A DNA stretch of 64,000 nt from Gammaproteobacteria bacterium (lineage in GTDB: Bacteria; Pseudomonadota; Gammaproteobacteria; Granulosicoccales; Granulosicoccaceae), in assembly GCA_002746645.1 (NCBI GenBank), contig PDPU01000023.1, positions 1 to 64,000 of the forward strand. Direction: 5' to 3'. The notes under the pieces are model-generated. The model ran no database searches and was not told where the DNA came from. It saw nothing but the letters and a program-made list of their open reading frames with translations. How positions within the stretch are numbered: the first letter of the stretch is position 1; each line of letters starts with the position of its first letter. Shown one piece after another: positions 32,615 through 42,300 of this stretch. A program made the translations under genes and the position numbers.

Positions 32615-33649
32615 ATGATGCTCCCGCTTGTTGCCGTCGTCGTCGGATTGATCCTGCTGGTGTGGAGCGCGGATCGTTTCATCGAGGGCGCAGCGGCCAC
32701 CGCCACCCATTCGGGCATGTCGCCGTTGCTCGTCGGCATGCTGATCATGGGTTTCGGCACCTCGGCGCCTGAACTCACGGTGTCGGCGATCGCGGCCCTC
32801 GATGGTACCTCGGGTCTTGCACTCGGCAACGCCATCGGTTCGAACATCGCCAACGTCGGCCTGATTCTGGGCCTGACGGCGATCATCGCGCCGATCGCCG
32901 TGACCTCCTCGGCGCTGGTCCGGCGCGAAATGCCGATGCTGATTGCCATCAGTCTCCTGTTCGGCGTGCTTCTCTGGACGGGCTACGGCATCAACAGACT
33001 CGAAGGCTGGCTACTGCTGGCCACCCTCGGTGCCCTCGCCATCTGGCAGATACACGAAGCACGGGTGCTCCGTCGCGAGCAACGCGCCGCAGCCGGAATT
33101 GCAGGAGAATTGGACGCAGCGGAAGTCGGTGACGGCGCCATCGAGGGCGTCGTGGACGTCACCGGAGATGAACTCATGCCGCTTCGCGCGGCCATCCTCT
33201 GGCTCGCCGTCGGGCTCGTGCTGCTGGTCGTGAGTTCGCGCATGCTCGTCTGGGGTGCAGTCGCCATCGCCGAGATGTTCGGCGTCAGCGATCTCGTGAT
33301 CGGCCTGACGATCGTTGCCATCGGCACTTCTCTCCCCGAACTGGCAGCCTGCGTGGCGGCTTCGCGGAAGGGCGAGAACGATCTGGCACTCGGCAACATC
33401 GTCGGATCGAATTTCTTCAACATCCTCGCCGTGGTGGGCCTCGCGGCAACGATCCACCCGATATCGGAAATATCGCATACGGTATTCAGGCGCGACTGGA
33501 TGGTGATGTTCCTGCTGACGCTTGCCGTATTGCCGATGTCGCTGGCACGCGGGAAGCCGGGCGAGATCACGCGTTACGAGGGGCTGCTGCTGCTCGTGGT
33601 TTACGTGGGCTATACCGTGTGGCTGGTGCGATCGGCCGTGCTGGGCTGA
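32615..33649 (+). CDS. Calcium/sodium antiporter (CaCA family, YrbG-like)
   Basis: A 344-residue inner-membrane protein with two inverted repeats, each carrying the CaCA alpha motif: GFGTSAPELTVSAIAAL with GNAIGSNIANVGLILG, and AIGTSLPELAACVAAS with GNIVGSNFFNILAVVG. The two glutamates in the S-A-P-E and S-L-P-E motifs are the ion-binding ones. ATG 32615 and 32618 are adjacent alternatives. Its 3' end is duplicated beyond the stop (33620-33682). Confidence 0.92.
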   Translation: MMLPLVAVVVGLILLVWSADRFIEGAAATATHSGMSPLLVGMLIMGFGTSAPELTVSAIAALDGTSGLALGNAIGSNIANVGLILGLTAIIAPIAVTSSALVRREMPMLIAISLLFGVLLWTGYGINRLEGWLLLATLGALAIWQIHEARVLRREQRAAAGIAGELDAAEVGDGAIEGVVDVTGDELMPLRAAILWLAVGLVLLVVSSRMLVWGAVAIAEMFGVSDLVIGLTIVAIGTSLPELAACVAASRKGENDLALGNIVGSNFFNILAVVGLAATIHPISEISHTVFRRDWMVMFLLTLAVLPMSLARGKPGEITRYEGLLLLVVYVGYTVWLVRSAVLG

Positions 33650-33682
33650 AATGGCTGGTGCGATTCGGTCGTGCTGGGTGAA
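33620..33682 (+). repeat. Tandem duplication of the antiporter gene 3' end
   Basis: TGGCTGGTGCGA-TCGG and CGTGCTGGGCTGAA at 33620-33650 recur as TGGCTGGTGCGATTCGG and CGTGCTGGGTGAA at 33652-33682. The two copies differ by one substitution and two single-base indels. The first copy contains the last codons and stop of the gene, the second is non-coding. Confidence 0.85.
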
Positions 33683-33801
33683 GCCTGCGGCACCGTTTCG
33701 GCGAATGATCACACAGAGCTGAGGCACGGCTGCGAGCCATTCCCGTCAGCGGCGCATCCAGCGCATCCGAGCGCCGTCCCGCAGTGACGCAAACGGCGCC
33801 T

Positions 33802-33876
33802 CAGCATGCTCGGACTCGCACCTTGACGCAGGAGCGATGCCGCAGCATGATCAGACTCGCACCTTGACGTAGGAGC
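33802..33876 (-). repeat. Tandem duplication of the phaC 3' end
   Basis: The 34 bases at 33843-33876, containing the phaC stop and last codons, recur at 33802-33835 with three mismatches (period 41). Shared core: GACTCGCACCTTGACG followed by AGGAGC. Confidence 0.88.
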
Positions 33877-35695
33877 CCGGTGCCGGTTCGATCACCTCCA
33901 GCTTGCCATCGCCCGGCTGTCTTGCTGCCACCTTTCTGCCACTCTTCGGTCGCATCCAGGCCATCCAGTCGTTCCACCACGACCCCTCGTGTTGTTCGGC
34001 GCCCGCGAACCAGTCATCGGGCGACGCCGGCATGGCTTCGTTGGTACGGTAACCGTACTTGTTGGCCGCCGGCGGGTTGATGATGCCGGCGATATGGCCG
34101 GAGCCGCCGACAACGAAGCGCGTCTTCCGGCCACCGCCCAGCACCTTCGCTCCCATGTAACTCGATTTCCAGGGCGCGATGTGATCATCGTGCGTGGCAA
34201 CGAAATAGCACGGAATCGTGACCTTGCCGATGTCGATCGGCTCACCGTCGAGAGTGATGCCGCCGGGTTCCTTGAGCAGGTTCCGCTGATACATGTTCCT
34301 GAGATAGAAGCTCAGCATGCGCTTCGGCATGCGCGTGGCATCGGAATTCCAGAACAGGAGATCGAAGGCGCGCGGCGGTTCACCCATGAGGTAGTTGTTG
34401 ATGACGAAGGACCAGATGAGATCATTCGAACGAAGCAGGTTGAAGGCGCTCGCCATCTGCGGCCCGTCGAGATAGCCCTTCTTCTCGCTGTAGCGTTCGA
34501 TGCGCCGAATCTGTTCTTCGTCGATGAACACCGAGAGTTCACCGACTTCACTGAAGTCGAGCATGCAGGCAAAGAAGGTGGCACTGGCGATGCGATCATC
34601 CTTTTTCGCCTTCATGTAGCCAAGCGTTGCGCCAAGCAACGTGCCACCGATGCAGTAGCCGATGGCATTGACGGTTTTCTCACCCGTCGCTTCCTCGATG
34701 GCATCGAGCGCGGCAAGCGGTCCGAGTTTCATGTAGTCCTCGAAATCCATGTCCGCGTACGCGGCATCGGGGTTCACCCACGACACCACGAATACGGTCA
34801 GCCCCTCGCCCACGGCCCAGCGAATGAAGGAGTTCTTCGGCTGCAGATCGAGGATGTAGAACTTGTTGATCCAGGGTGGCACGATGAGCAGCGGGCGCGC
34901 ATGCACCTTTTCGGTGGTGGGCGAATACTGGATCAGCTGCATGAGCTTGTTCTGGTAGACCACCTGTCCTTCGGCCGAGGCGACGTTCACGCCGGGTTCG
35001 AAGGCATCGGTGTCCGTCATGCGTACACGCAATTCTCCGCCGCCTCGCTCCACGTCCTCGAGCATCTGCTTCAGGCCATGGACGAGATTCTCGCCGCCGG
35101 TTTCGAGCGTGCGCCTCAGCACCTGAGGGTTGCTCGCGGCAAAATTGCTCGGCGACATCGCGTCGACATACTGGTTCAGGTAGAAGTCGAACTTTTCGCG
35201 CGTGGCCGCATCGAGCCCATCGACGGACTCGGCGCCCTCGCGCGCATGGCGGGCTGCCAGCAGATAGCAACGCCGGGCAAAGTCGAACACCGCGTTCTCG
35301 GCCCAGACCTGATCCTTGAAACGCCGGTCCTTGATCTCCCCGCTTTCGGGCAAGGACGTTTCCGAAGCATTCGACAGACCGAACGAGCCGGGCGCGACTC
35401 CGCTGCTGGCAGCAGGCCCCCAGAGGGACTGCACCAGGCGAGTGTAGTCCCCCCACCAGGCCACCTGCCGCGCGGCGAGTGCCTGCGGATCCTGCAGCAT
35501 GGCCATGCCGGCCGCGTTGAAGGCCTTGCCGATGGCGAGTGGGTCGACGATGCTGAAGCTGTCCGAGGGATTCTCGAGCGATTTCCGTACGATCGACTGA
35601 CTGCGCTTCATGATGTCGGCATAGTTCTCGACGAGACGGCGCATCTGTTCGCCGTTGACTTCGGAAGCGGGAAGGTTGTCGGATTTGTCGGGCAT
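33851..35695 (-). CDS. phaC: Class I poly(3-hydroxyalkanoate) synthase
   Basis: A 614-residue enzyme polymerising hydroxyacyl-CoA into storage polyester. It has the N-terminal PhaC domain and the lipase-like box GYCIGGTL with catalytic Cys348, the aspartate in FVATHDDHIAPWKSS, and the histidine in VVGGSGHIAGIINPP. ATG 35695 follows GGGAG at good spacing; a longer upstream frame is not conserved-looking. No phaA, phaB or phasin gene adjoins it. Divergent from cobB with 136 bases between starts. Confidence 0.95.
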   Translation of the reverse strand: MPDKSDNLPASEVNGEQMRRLVENYADIMKRSQSIVRKSLENPSDSFSIVDPLAIGKAFNAAGMAMLQDPQALAARQVAWWGDYTRLVQSLWGPAASSGVAPGSFGLSNASETSLPESGEIKDRRFKDQVWAENAVFDFARRCYLLAARHAREGAESVDGLDAATREKFDFYLNQYVDAMSPSNFAASNPQVLRRTLETGGENLVHGLKQMLEDVERGGGELRVRMTDTDAFEPGVNVASAEGQVVYQNKLMQLIQYSPTTEKVHARPLLIVPPWINKFYILDLQPKNSFIRWAVGEGLTVFVVSWVNPDAAYADMDFEDYMKLGPLAALDAIEEATGEKTVNAIGYCIGGTLLGATLGYMKAKKDDRIASATFFACMLDFSEVGELSVFIDEEQIRRIERYSEKKGYLDGPQMASAFNLLRSNDLIWSFVINNYLMGEPPRAFDLLFWNSDATRMPKRMLSFYLRNMYQRNLLKEPGGITLDGEPIDIGKVTIPCYFVATHDDHIAPWKSSYMGAKVLGGGRKTRFVVGGSGHIAGIINPPAANKYGYRTNEAMPASPDDWFAGAEQHEGSWWNDWMAWMRPKSGRKVAARQPGDGKLEVIEPAPGSYVKVRV

Positions 35696-35831
35696 GAGGA
35701 AGCTCCCTTGCTGTTCTTGTTCGAATCGCTTTCGAATGTCGCCTGTTGCTCTGCTCGTGTGACGGGCAGCGAACAAGCTGCGTACGGAATTGTTAGCACA
35801 TATCCTATTCCATACTGGCAAAGTGTAACGC

Positions 35832-36572
35832 ATGGACAAGGTCAGAACAGCGCAAGAGTGGATTCACGAAGCAGGCTCGGTGGTCGTCTTCAGCGGCGCG
35901 GGCATGAGCGCCGACTCGGGCATCGCCACCTTTCGTGGCGCGGCCGTGGATGCCCGCTGGAAGCACCACGACCCGATGAAGCTTGCCTCTCCCGAAGGCT
36001 TTGCCGCAGATCCCGAGACGGTGATCGCCTGGTACGCCGAGCGCCGGCGAACGCTTGCAGCGGTGTCGCCGCATGCGGGTCACGAAGCGCTGGCGATGCA
36101 CCCCGGGTTCACGCATGTCACCCAGAATGTCGATGACCTGCTCGAGCGCGCAGGCATTGACGGACAGCGGGTGCATCATCTGCACGGCAGTCTGTTGTCG
36201 GACCGCTGTCATGCCGGCTGCGGCCATCGCGAGAACATCGATCCTGCCGACCCACCGGGCCTTCGCAACTGCCCGCGTTGTGGCGCACCGATGCGCCCTG
36301 CCGTCGTCTGGTTCGGCGAGGCGCTCGATGGAGACGTCTGGGCAGCCGCCGAGCAGGCCGTGCTCGGCGCCGATCTGATGCTCGTGGTCGGCACGAGTGC
36401 CAGCGTGATGCCCGCGGCCTCATTCATCGACGTGGCCCGCACTGCCGGGAGTCGGATCATTCGCATCGATCCGGAAATGCCGGCAACGCGGCTCGCGCCG
36501 GATGGCCGCGACTTGCTGCTTGCGGAAAGTGCTCGGCAGGCGTTGCCGCAGTTGCTGGCAGCGAATGCCTGA
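35832..36572 (+). CDS. cobB: Sirtuin NAD-dependent protein deacylase
   Basis: A 246-residue sirtuin. Motifs: GAGMSADSGIATFRG (NAD), TQNVDDLLERAG, catalytic His in HLHGSLLSDRC, four zinc cysteines (C-x3-C in DRCHAGC and CPRCG), PAVVWFGEALDG and VVGTSASVMPAA. The Ala-Tyr-Arg type motif of desuccinylating class III sirtuins is not obvious, so acyl preference is left open. Lone gene, divergent from phaC. Confidence 0.93.
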   Translation: MDKVRTAQEWIHEAGSVVVFSGAGMSADSGIATFRGAAVDARWKHHDPMKLASPEGFAADPETVIAWYAERRRTLAAVSPHAGHEALAMHPGFTHVTQNVDDLLERAGIDGQRVHHLHGSLLSDRCHAGCGHRENIDPADPPGLRNCPRCGAPMRPAVVWFGEALDGDVWAAAEQAVLGADLMLVVGTSASVMPAASFIDVARTAGSRIIRIDPEMPATRLAPDGRDLLLAESARQALPQLLAANA

Positions 36573-36637
36573 AGCCTTTGGCGACAGGGGATCAATCGCG
36601 GGAACCGGCACGCTGCAGGCAGTGAAGCGCTCGCCGC

Positions 36638-37894
36638 TCAGGCCCGATGGCAGTCGGACAAGGCCCGATCCAGCAACTCGATCCAGTGCACCACGGGTTT
36701 GCCCAGTCCCCCTTCGAGGTGCATCTGGCAACCGATGTTGGCCGTTGCCACGACATCGGGCTCACCACTGATGAGTGCAGCCGTCTTGCGCGCCAGGAGC
36801 TGCCTGGCGAGTACCGGTTGCAGTATCGAATAGGTACCGGCCGAGCCACAGCAGAGGTGGGCGTCGGGCACCGGCGTCAAGCGAAAGCCGAGGTCGCCGA
36901 GCAGGCCCTCGGTGGCCAGTGGCAGTTTCTGGCCGTGCTGCAGCGTACAGGGGGGATGAAAGGCCACCTTGCCAACGGCCTTCACGGCAGCATCGAAGCC
37001 GTCCAGCGCGCGGAGCGGCGTGAGGTCTTCGGCCTGCAGCACTTCCACCGTATCGCGCGCGAGTTCGCTGACGCGGCGCGCCCGGTCGGCGTAGTCCGGA
37101 TCATCGGCCAGTTCACGCCCGTATTCCTTGACCATCATGCCGCAGCCACTCGCCGTGACCAGAATGGCCTCGGCACCGACCTCGATCGCCGGCCACCAGG
37201 CATCGATGTTCTCGCGCATGAACTGCCTTGCCTCGTCGGTGGCGTCGAGGTGGTGTGACACCGCACCGCAGCAACGCGCCTCCGGCACAGGTTGCAGACG
37301 TATGCCCAGCGCCGCGAGCACGCGCGCGGCGGCGTGGTTGGTGGCAGGCGTCATCGAGCGTTGCGCGCAGCCATCGAGCACCAGCATGCTGCGCGTCTCG
37401 GTTGCCGTCACAGGCCATTCGCCCGGCGTCCGACGCGGCGGCAGTTTCGCCTTGAGCGCAGTGGGCATGAGCAGGCGCAGGCTCTGACCGAGACGCGTCA
37501 GGGTGCCGATCCTGGCAGGATGAGGCAGCACGGTGAGCAGGGCCTTGCGCATGAGCCGCTCGCCGGCCGGTCGCGGCACACGTTCGTTGACGAGCGCCCT
37601 GCCCTGATCGATGAGCTGACCGTATTCAACGCCCGACGGACAGGTGGTTTCGCAGCTGCGGCAGCTCAGACAGCGATCGAGGTGCGCCTGCGTCGTTCGT
37701 GTCGGCAGCTGTCCCTCGGCCACCTGCTTGATCAGGTAGATGCGGCCGCGCGGGCTGTCGAGTTCGTCGCCCGTGAGCTGATAGGTCGGACAGGTAGCGA
37801 GACAGAAGCCGCAGTGCACGCATTTTCGCAGGATCGATTCGGCGATCCGTACGCGGGTGTCGTTCGCAAGTGTGTCCGGGATGCTGGTCTGCAT
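36638..37894 (-). CDS. glcF: Glycolate oxidase iron-sulfur subunit GlcF
   Basis: A 418-residue protein with two 4Fe-4S motifs near the N-terminus (CVHCGFCLATCPTY, CLSCRSCETTCPSG) and two CCG domains (GCAQRSMTPATN with CCGAVSHHL, then HPPCTLQHGQK with CCGSAGTYS). Together with GlcD and GlcE it oxidises glycolate to glyoxylate at the membrane. ATG 37894; a longer frame upstream lies in the glcE 3' end and is not used. Last gene of the glcDEF unit, 118 bases after glcE. Confidence 0.93.
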   Translation of the reverse strand: MQTSIPDTLANDTRVRIAESILRKCVHCGFCLATCPTYQLTGDELDSPRGRIYLIKQVAEGQLPTRTTQAHLDRCLSCRSCETTCPSGVEYGQLIDQGRALVNERVPRPAGERLMRKALLTVLPHPARIGTLTRLGQSLRLLMPTALKAKLPPRRTPGEWPVTATETRSMLVLDGCAQRSMTPATNHAAARVLAALGIRLQPVPEARCCGAVSHHLDATDEARQFMRENIDAWWPAIEVGAEAILVTASGCGMMVKEYGRELADDPDYADRARRVSELARDTVEVLQAEDLTPLRALDGFDAAVKAVGKVAFHPPCTLQHGQKLPLATEGLLGDLGFRLTPVPDAHLCCGSAGTYSILQPVLARQLLARKTAALISGEPDVVATANIGCQMHLEGGLGKPVVHWIELLDRALSDCHRA

Positions 37895-38012
37895 GTTGGC
37901 GGCGGGTGGTCTGGCTGCGGGCCTGGAGATCGAGGTGTCGAGAGCGACGGGAAGAGAGCGTCGGAGAGGATACGTCAGGAACGATCTGCGCGCGAGGCTC
38001 GAAGGCCACCGT

Positions 38013-39200
38013 TCAGACAATGAAACGTGAGGGGTTGAAGAGGTGCTCGGGATCGAGACTCGCCTTGACCCGCGCCTGCAGCGCCTGCATGCCGGCAGAC
38101 AAGGGCTGAAAGGCATGCGCAGGCAGCAGCGAGGGGCTGCAGCAGATGGCGTGACCACCCGCGGCCGCCGCTGTCTCGAACACCGTGTCGGCACTGGCGC
38201 CACCCCGATACCAGCGGAGTGCACCCGCCCAGTCGTTGAGCCACCTGCCGCCGAGACGTGTCGACAGGGTCGGTGCCTGCGGCGGCAGGGCCAGTCGCCA
38301 GAGCGTGTCGGCAGACGGTGAATCGGCGTCACGAGCGCCAGCGAAGAAACCGTGCTCGAGCTCGCGCAGTGAAGACCAGAAGGCGTCCGCATCGACAAGG
38401 GTGTCACCACCAAGCGAAACCCTTGCCGCTGCGACCGCAGGCTCTGCACCTTCAAGCCGGATATATGTACAGCTATCGATGATGGCGACGCCGGTGATCG
38501 GCCAGGGCTGCCGCAGACGCGGTTGCACGGCGGCGATGGCCTCGGCGTCACTGCCCTGCGCCAGCACGATCGTGACGGATGCCGCCGGCACGGGAACCAC
38601 CTTGAGCGAGACCTCGAGCAGCACGCCCAGGGTGCCGTAGGCGCCGGCGTGCAGGCGGGAGAGATCGTAGCCCGCGACGTTCTTCATGACTTCCCCACCC
38701 ACCGACAGGCATTCCCCGCGGCCATTGATGAAGCGGCAACCCAGCAGATGATCACGGGCAGCACCCGCGAAGGGGCGGCGTGGCCCCGAGAGACCGCAGG
38801 CGATGGCGCCACCGATGCTGCCGCCGCCGTGCGAGGGCGCTTCGAAGGGCAGCATCTGCCCTTCACTGGCCAGTGCTGTCTGCAGTTCGTCCACCGGCGT
38901 GCCGGCTCGCACGGTGACGAACAGTTCGGTGGGCTCGTGGCGGACGATGCCACGGTGGTTCTCGAGCGAGAGGGACACGGCGCTACCTTCGGCACGGGCG
39001 GCAGCGGCGCTGCGCCCGATGAACCCGCGTTGCCCCCTGCCCCGAATCCAGAGTGTTCTGCCCTGCGCGCGCGCTTCGTTCACGGCCGCCAGCAGTGCCT
39101 CGCTCCGATCGTTCTCGGCAGGATCGGCTGAGTCGGGCGCCTGCGGCAGCGGATCGACGGCAACATCGCCGGCAGGCGTCGTTCTCTTCTCGACGTCCAT
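38013..39200 (-). CDS. glcE: Glycolate oxidase FAD-binding subunit GlcE
   Basis: A 395-residue FAD-binding-4 protein with PSHGGGSIGGAIACGLSGPR (FAD pyrophosphate loop), GGEVMKNVAGYDLSRLHAGA and GTLGVLLEVSLKVVPVP. The end, ASLDPEHLFNPSRF, is the typical GlcE C-terminus. ATG 39200 overlaps the glcD stop by one base, so the two are coupled. Partner of GlcD and GlcF. Confidence 0.93.
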   Translation of the reverse strand: MDVEKRTTPAGDVAVDPLPQAPDSADPAENDRSEALLAAVNEARAQGRTLWIRGRGQRGFIGRSAAAARAEGSAVSLSLENHRGIVRHEPTELFVTVRAGTPVDELQTALASEGQMLPFEAPSHGGGSIGGAIACGLSGPRRPFAGAARDHLLGCRFINGRGECLSVGGEVMKNVAGYDLSRLHAGAYGTLGVLLEVSLKVVPVPAASVTIVLAQGSDAEAIAAVQPRLRQPWPITGVAIIDSCTYIRLEGAEPAVAAARVSLGGDTLVDADAFWSSLRELEHGFFAGARDADSPSADTLWRLALPPQAPTLSTRLGGRWLNDWAGALRWYRGGASADTVFETAAAAGGHAICCSPSLLPAHAFQPLSAGMQALQARVKASLDPEHLFNPSRFIV

Positions 39201-40729
39201 CAGAATCGCTCCAGTTCCGGAAACGGCAGCTTGTTGTCGTGCACGTGCATGGCGCCGAACTCGGCGCAGCGCTGCAGCGTGGGCACGACCTTCCCGGGGT
39301 TCAGCGTACCCGCCGGGTCGAAGGCCGCCTTGAGCGCGCGAAACTGCGCCAGTGTCGCGGCATCGAACTGGACGCACATCTCGTTGATCTTCTCGACACC
39401 GACGCCGTGCTCGCCCGTGACCGTGCCACCGACTTCCACGCAGAGCTGCAGGATGCGGCTGCCGAGTTCGATGGTGCGTTCGGTGTCGCCTTCCTTGTTG
39501 CTGTCGAACAGGATCAGCGGATGGAGATTGCCGTCACCGGCGTGAAAGACATTGGCGATCCGCAGACCGAATTCTTCGGACAGCTCATCCATGCGCGCGA
39601 GCACGTGCGGGAGCTGACGGCGCGGGATGGTGCCGTCGATGCAGTAGTAGTCCGGCGCCAGTCTGCCCACGGCAGGAAAGGCAGACTTGCGGCCTTTCCA
39701 GAGCAGCAGGCGCTCGCTTTCGGTGGCGGCAATGCGCTGCGAGCTCGCACCGCGGGCCGCAAACATCGACGATACCTGCTCGATCTGCCAGGCAACCTCT
39801 TCCTCGACGCCATCGAGTTCGCAGAGCAGCAGCGCGGCGGCATCGAGCGGGTAGCCGCAATGGGCGAAATCTTCCGCGGCGATGAGCGCGGGTCTGTCCA
39901 TGAGTTCGAGACCGGCCGGGATGATGCCGCGCGCAATGACATCGCCAACCGCGGCACCCGCATCTTCCACCGAGGCGAAGCTGGCCACGACGAGGCGCGC
40001 CACGGGTGGCAGCGGCAGAAGTCTGACCGTGACCTCGACGATCACGCCCAGCATGCCTTCGCTGCCCGTGACGACGGCAAGCAGATCGTAGCCGGGCGCA
40101 TCCGGTGCCAGCGAGCCGAGTTCGAGCAGTTCGCCTTCCACCGTCACGAGCTTCACCGCGAGCACGTTGTGCACGGTGAGCCCGTATTTCAGGCAATGCA
40201 CGCCCCCGGCGTTTTCGGCGACATTGCCGCCGATGGTGCAGGCGATCTGAGAGGATGGGTCGGGGGCGTAGTACAGTCCGTGCGGACGTGCCGCTTCACT
40301 GATGGCGAGGTTTCTGACACCGGGTTCGACGCGCGCGAAACCGAGTTCGGGGTCGAGTTCGAGAATGCGCGTGAACTTCGCCAGACCGAGGAGGATGCCG
40401 TCCTCGTGGGGCAGCGCACCGCCCGAAAGCCCCGTGCCGGCGCCGCGGGCGACGACGGGCACGCCCTCGGCATGGGCGATTCTCATCACCCCCTGTACTT
40501 CGGCAATGTTCTCCGGCAGCACTACCAGAAGAGGCGTGCGACGAAACACCGTGAGTCCGTCGGATTCGTAGGGCTTCAGTGCTTCTTCGGTGGCAAGCAC
40601 CGTGAGGTGCGGCAGGTCGGTTCGCAAGCGCTCTGCGAGCGATGCGCGTCGTTGCACACGTGCGGCGGCCTGCTCCGGAGAGAGGCCTACCGAACCCGGT
40701 TGTGGTGTGATCACTGACTGAACGTCCAT
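39200..40729 (-). CDS. glcD: Glycolate oxidase catalytic subunit GlcD
   Basis: A 509-residue FAD-linked oxidase: VPVVARGAGTGLSGGALPHE and IGGNVAENAGGVHCLKYGLT (FAD site), GSEGMLGVIVEVTVRL, FHAGDGNLHPLILFD and GTVTGEHGVGVEKI, all diagnostic for GlcD. No glcC regulator or malate synthase adjoins. Glycolate use fits an organism living near phototrophs or recycling its own glycolate. First gene of the unit, divergent from pyk. Confidence 0.94.
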   Translation of the reverse strand: MDVQSVITPQPGSVGLSPEQAAARVQRRASLAERLRTDLPHLTVLATEEALKPYESDGLTVFRRTPLLVVLPENIAEVQGVMRIAHAEGVPVVARGAGTGLSGGALPHEDGILLGLAKFTRILELDPELGFARVEPGVRNLAISEAARPHGLYYAPDPSSQIACTIGGNVAENAGGVHCLKYGLTVHNVLAVKLVTVEGELLELGSLAPDAPGYDLLAVVTGSEGMLGVIVEVTVRLLPLPPVARLVVASFASVEDAGAAVGDVIARGIIPAGLELMDRPALIAAEDFAHCGYPLDAAALLLCELDGVEEEVAWQIEQVSSMFAARGASSQRIAATESERLLLWKGRKSAFPAVGRLAPDYYCIDGTIPRRQLPHVLARMDELSEEFGLRIANVFHAGDGNLHPLILFDSNKEGDTERTIELGSRILQLCVEVGGTVTGEHGVGVEKINEMCVQFDAATLAQFRALKAAFDPAGTLNPGKVVPTLQRCAEFGAMHVHDNKLPFPELERF

Positions 40730-40815
40730 TCAAGCACGGATGGGTTGGGTGTATCATGCGACATCGTTCAGCGCACCGCTTCCGGCTCAGCGGTTCATCA
40801 ACTCTCGGACACCCC

Positions 40816-42246
40816 ATGAGACGTCGCCGCAACGCCAAGATTCTTGCCACGCTCGGCCCTGTCAGTGACAACCGTGACAGCATTCTTGCCCTGTGGCAAG
40901 CAGGCGCCGATGCCTTTCGCCTGAACTTCAGTCACGGCAGCCGTGAAGACAAGCAGCGTATCCGTGACAACATTCGCGAAGTGGAGCGGGAAGTCGCCCG
41001 CCCCATCGGCATCGTCGCCGATCTGCAGGGGCCGAAACTGCGCGTCGGTAGCTTCGTCGACGATGCCGTCGATCTCGAGAAAGGTCAGGAGTTCGTGCTC
41101 GACATGGACGGCACGCCCGGTGACAGGAGCCGCGCGCCGCTGCCGCACCCCGAAATCTTCGCGGCACTCGCCAGGGACGCCCATCTTCTCGTCGATGACG
41201 GACGAATACGTCTTCGTGTCAGGGAATGCACGCGCGAGCGCGCCGTCACGACCGTCGAGGTCGGTGGCAGGATCAGCTCCAACAAGGGCGTCAACGTGCC
41301 GGATCTCTACCTGCCGATTTCACCGCTGACGCCCAAGGACATCAAGGATCTCGATTTCGCCATCGGGCTTGGCGTGGACTGGGTGGCGATGAGTTTCGTG
41401 CAACTACCCAACGACCTCGTGGAACTTCGCGATCGCGTCGGCAAGCATGCAGCGATCATGTCGAAGATCGAAAAGCCCTCCGCCATCGAACACCTCGATG
41501 CCATCGTGAACCTCAGCGATGGCGTCATGGTCGCGCGTGGCGACCTCGGCGTCGAAATGCCTCAGGAGAAGGTGCCGGTGGTGCAGCGCCGCATTCTCCG
41601 GCGTGCACGTCAGGAAGGGAAACCCACGGTCGTTGCCACACAGATGCTCGAATCGATGATCAACTCGCCCGTACCCACCCGTGCGGAGACCTCCGACGTT
41701 GCCACCGCCGTGTACGAGGGTGCCGATGCCGTGATGCTGTCAGCGGAAACCGCCGCAGGCAGTTACCCGGTCGATGCGGTCACTGCCATGGATCGCATCA
41801 TCTGCGAAGTCGAGCGCGACCACTACTACCGGCGGGTGGTCGATGCCGCCATGCCCGAACCCGGCAACACGGTCGCCGATGCCATCAGCTCGTCGCTCAG
41901 GCACGTGGCGAACGTCATGCCGCTGGCCGCCACCTTCACCTACACGGAATCCGGGTTCTCGAGTTGCCGAGCGGCAAGGGAACGCCCGGAAGCCCCGGTG
42001 ATCGGATGCACCCCGAGCGACCGGACAGCGCGGCGCCTCGCACTGGTGTGGGGAGTACACGCGGTGCAGCTACGAACGAAGAACATGGACAACATCGACG
42101 ACATGGTTGCAAATGCCATACGCGTTACCCTTGAAGAAGATTTCGGCGAAATCGGCGAGATCATCGCCATCACCGCCGGCATGCCCTTCGGGCGCACCGG
42201 CACCACGAACATGCTCAGGCTCACACGCCTGAAGAAACTCGACTGA
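40816..42246 (+). CDS. pyk: Pyruvate kinase
   Basis: A 476-residue glycolytic enzyme, PEP plus ADP to pyruvate plus ATP. Motifs: KILATLGPVSDN, FRLNFSHGSREDKQ, VADLQGPKLRVG, IMSKIEKPSAIEHLD (catalytic Lys), MVARGDLGVEMP and DAVMLSAETAAGSYPVDAV. ATG 40816 begins exactly at the conserved R-R-x-x-K-I-L start. It would accept PEP from lower glycolysis after the Entner-Doudoroff genes nearby. Its last 38 bases are duplicated downstream. Confidence 0.96.
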   Translation: MRRRRNAKILATLGPVSDNRDSILALWQAGADAFRLNFSHGSREDKQRIRDNIREVEREVARPIGIVADLQGPKLRVGSFVDDAVDLEKGQEFVLDMDGTPGDRSRAPLPHPEIFAALARDAHLLVDDGRIRLRVRECTRERAVTTVEVGGRISSNKGVNVPDLYLPISPLTPKDIKDLDFAIGLGVDWVAMSFVQLPNDLVELRDRVGKHAAIMSKIEKPSAIEHLDAIVNLSDGVMVARGDLGVEMPQEKVPVVQRRILRRARQEGKPTVVATQMLESMINSPVPTRAETSDVATAVYEGADAVMLSAETAAGSYPVDAVTAMDRIICEVERDHYYRRVVDAAMPEPGNTVADAISSSLRHVANVMPLAATFTYTESGFSSCRAARERPEAPVIGCTPSDRTARRLALVWGVHAVQLRTKNMDNIDDMVANAIRVTLEEDFGEIGEIIAITAGMPFGRTGTTNMLRLTRLKKLD

Positions 42247-42289
42247 CCACGGCTCAGGCTCACACGCCTGAAAACACTCGATTGACCAC
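42213..42289 (+). repeat. Tandem duplication of the pyk 3' end
   Basis: 42213-42250, containing the last eleven codons, stop and seven more bases, recurs at 42252-42289 with 35 of 38 bases identical. Both copies contain CAGGC-TCACAC-GCCTG, a small stem-loop. The second copy lies between the pyk stop and the next gene. Confidence 0.9.
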
Positions 42290-42300
42290 AGGATGTTGCA

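Noticed and set aside
33989..36136. Long plus-strand frame opposite phaC
   Set aside because: Antisense shadow of a gene with full catalytic motifs; its end also overlaps cobB in another frame.
36638..38551. 637-residue glcF frame starting at 38551
   Set aside because: The extra N-terminal part overlaps glcE and is low-complexity; ATG 37894 begins the conserved protein.
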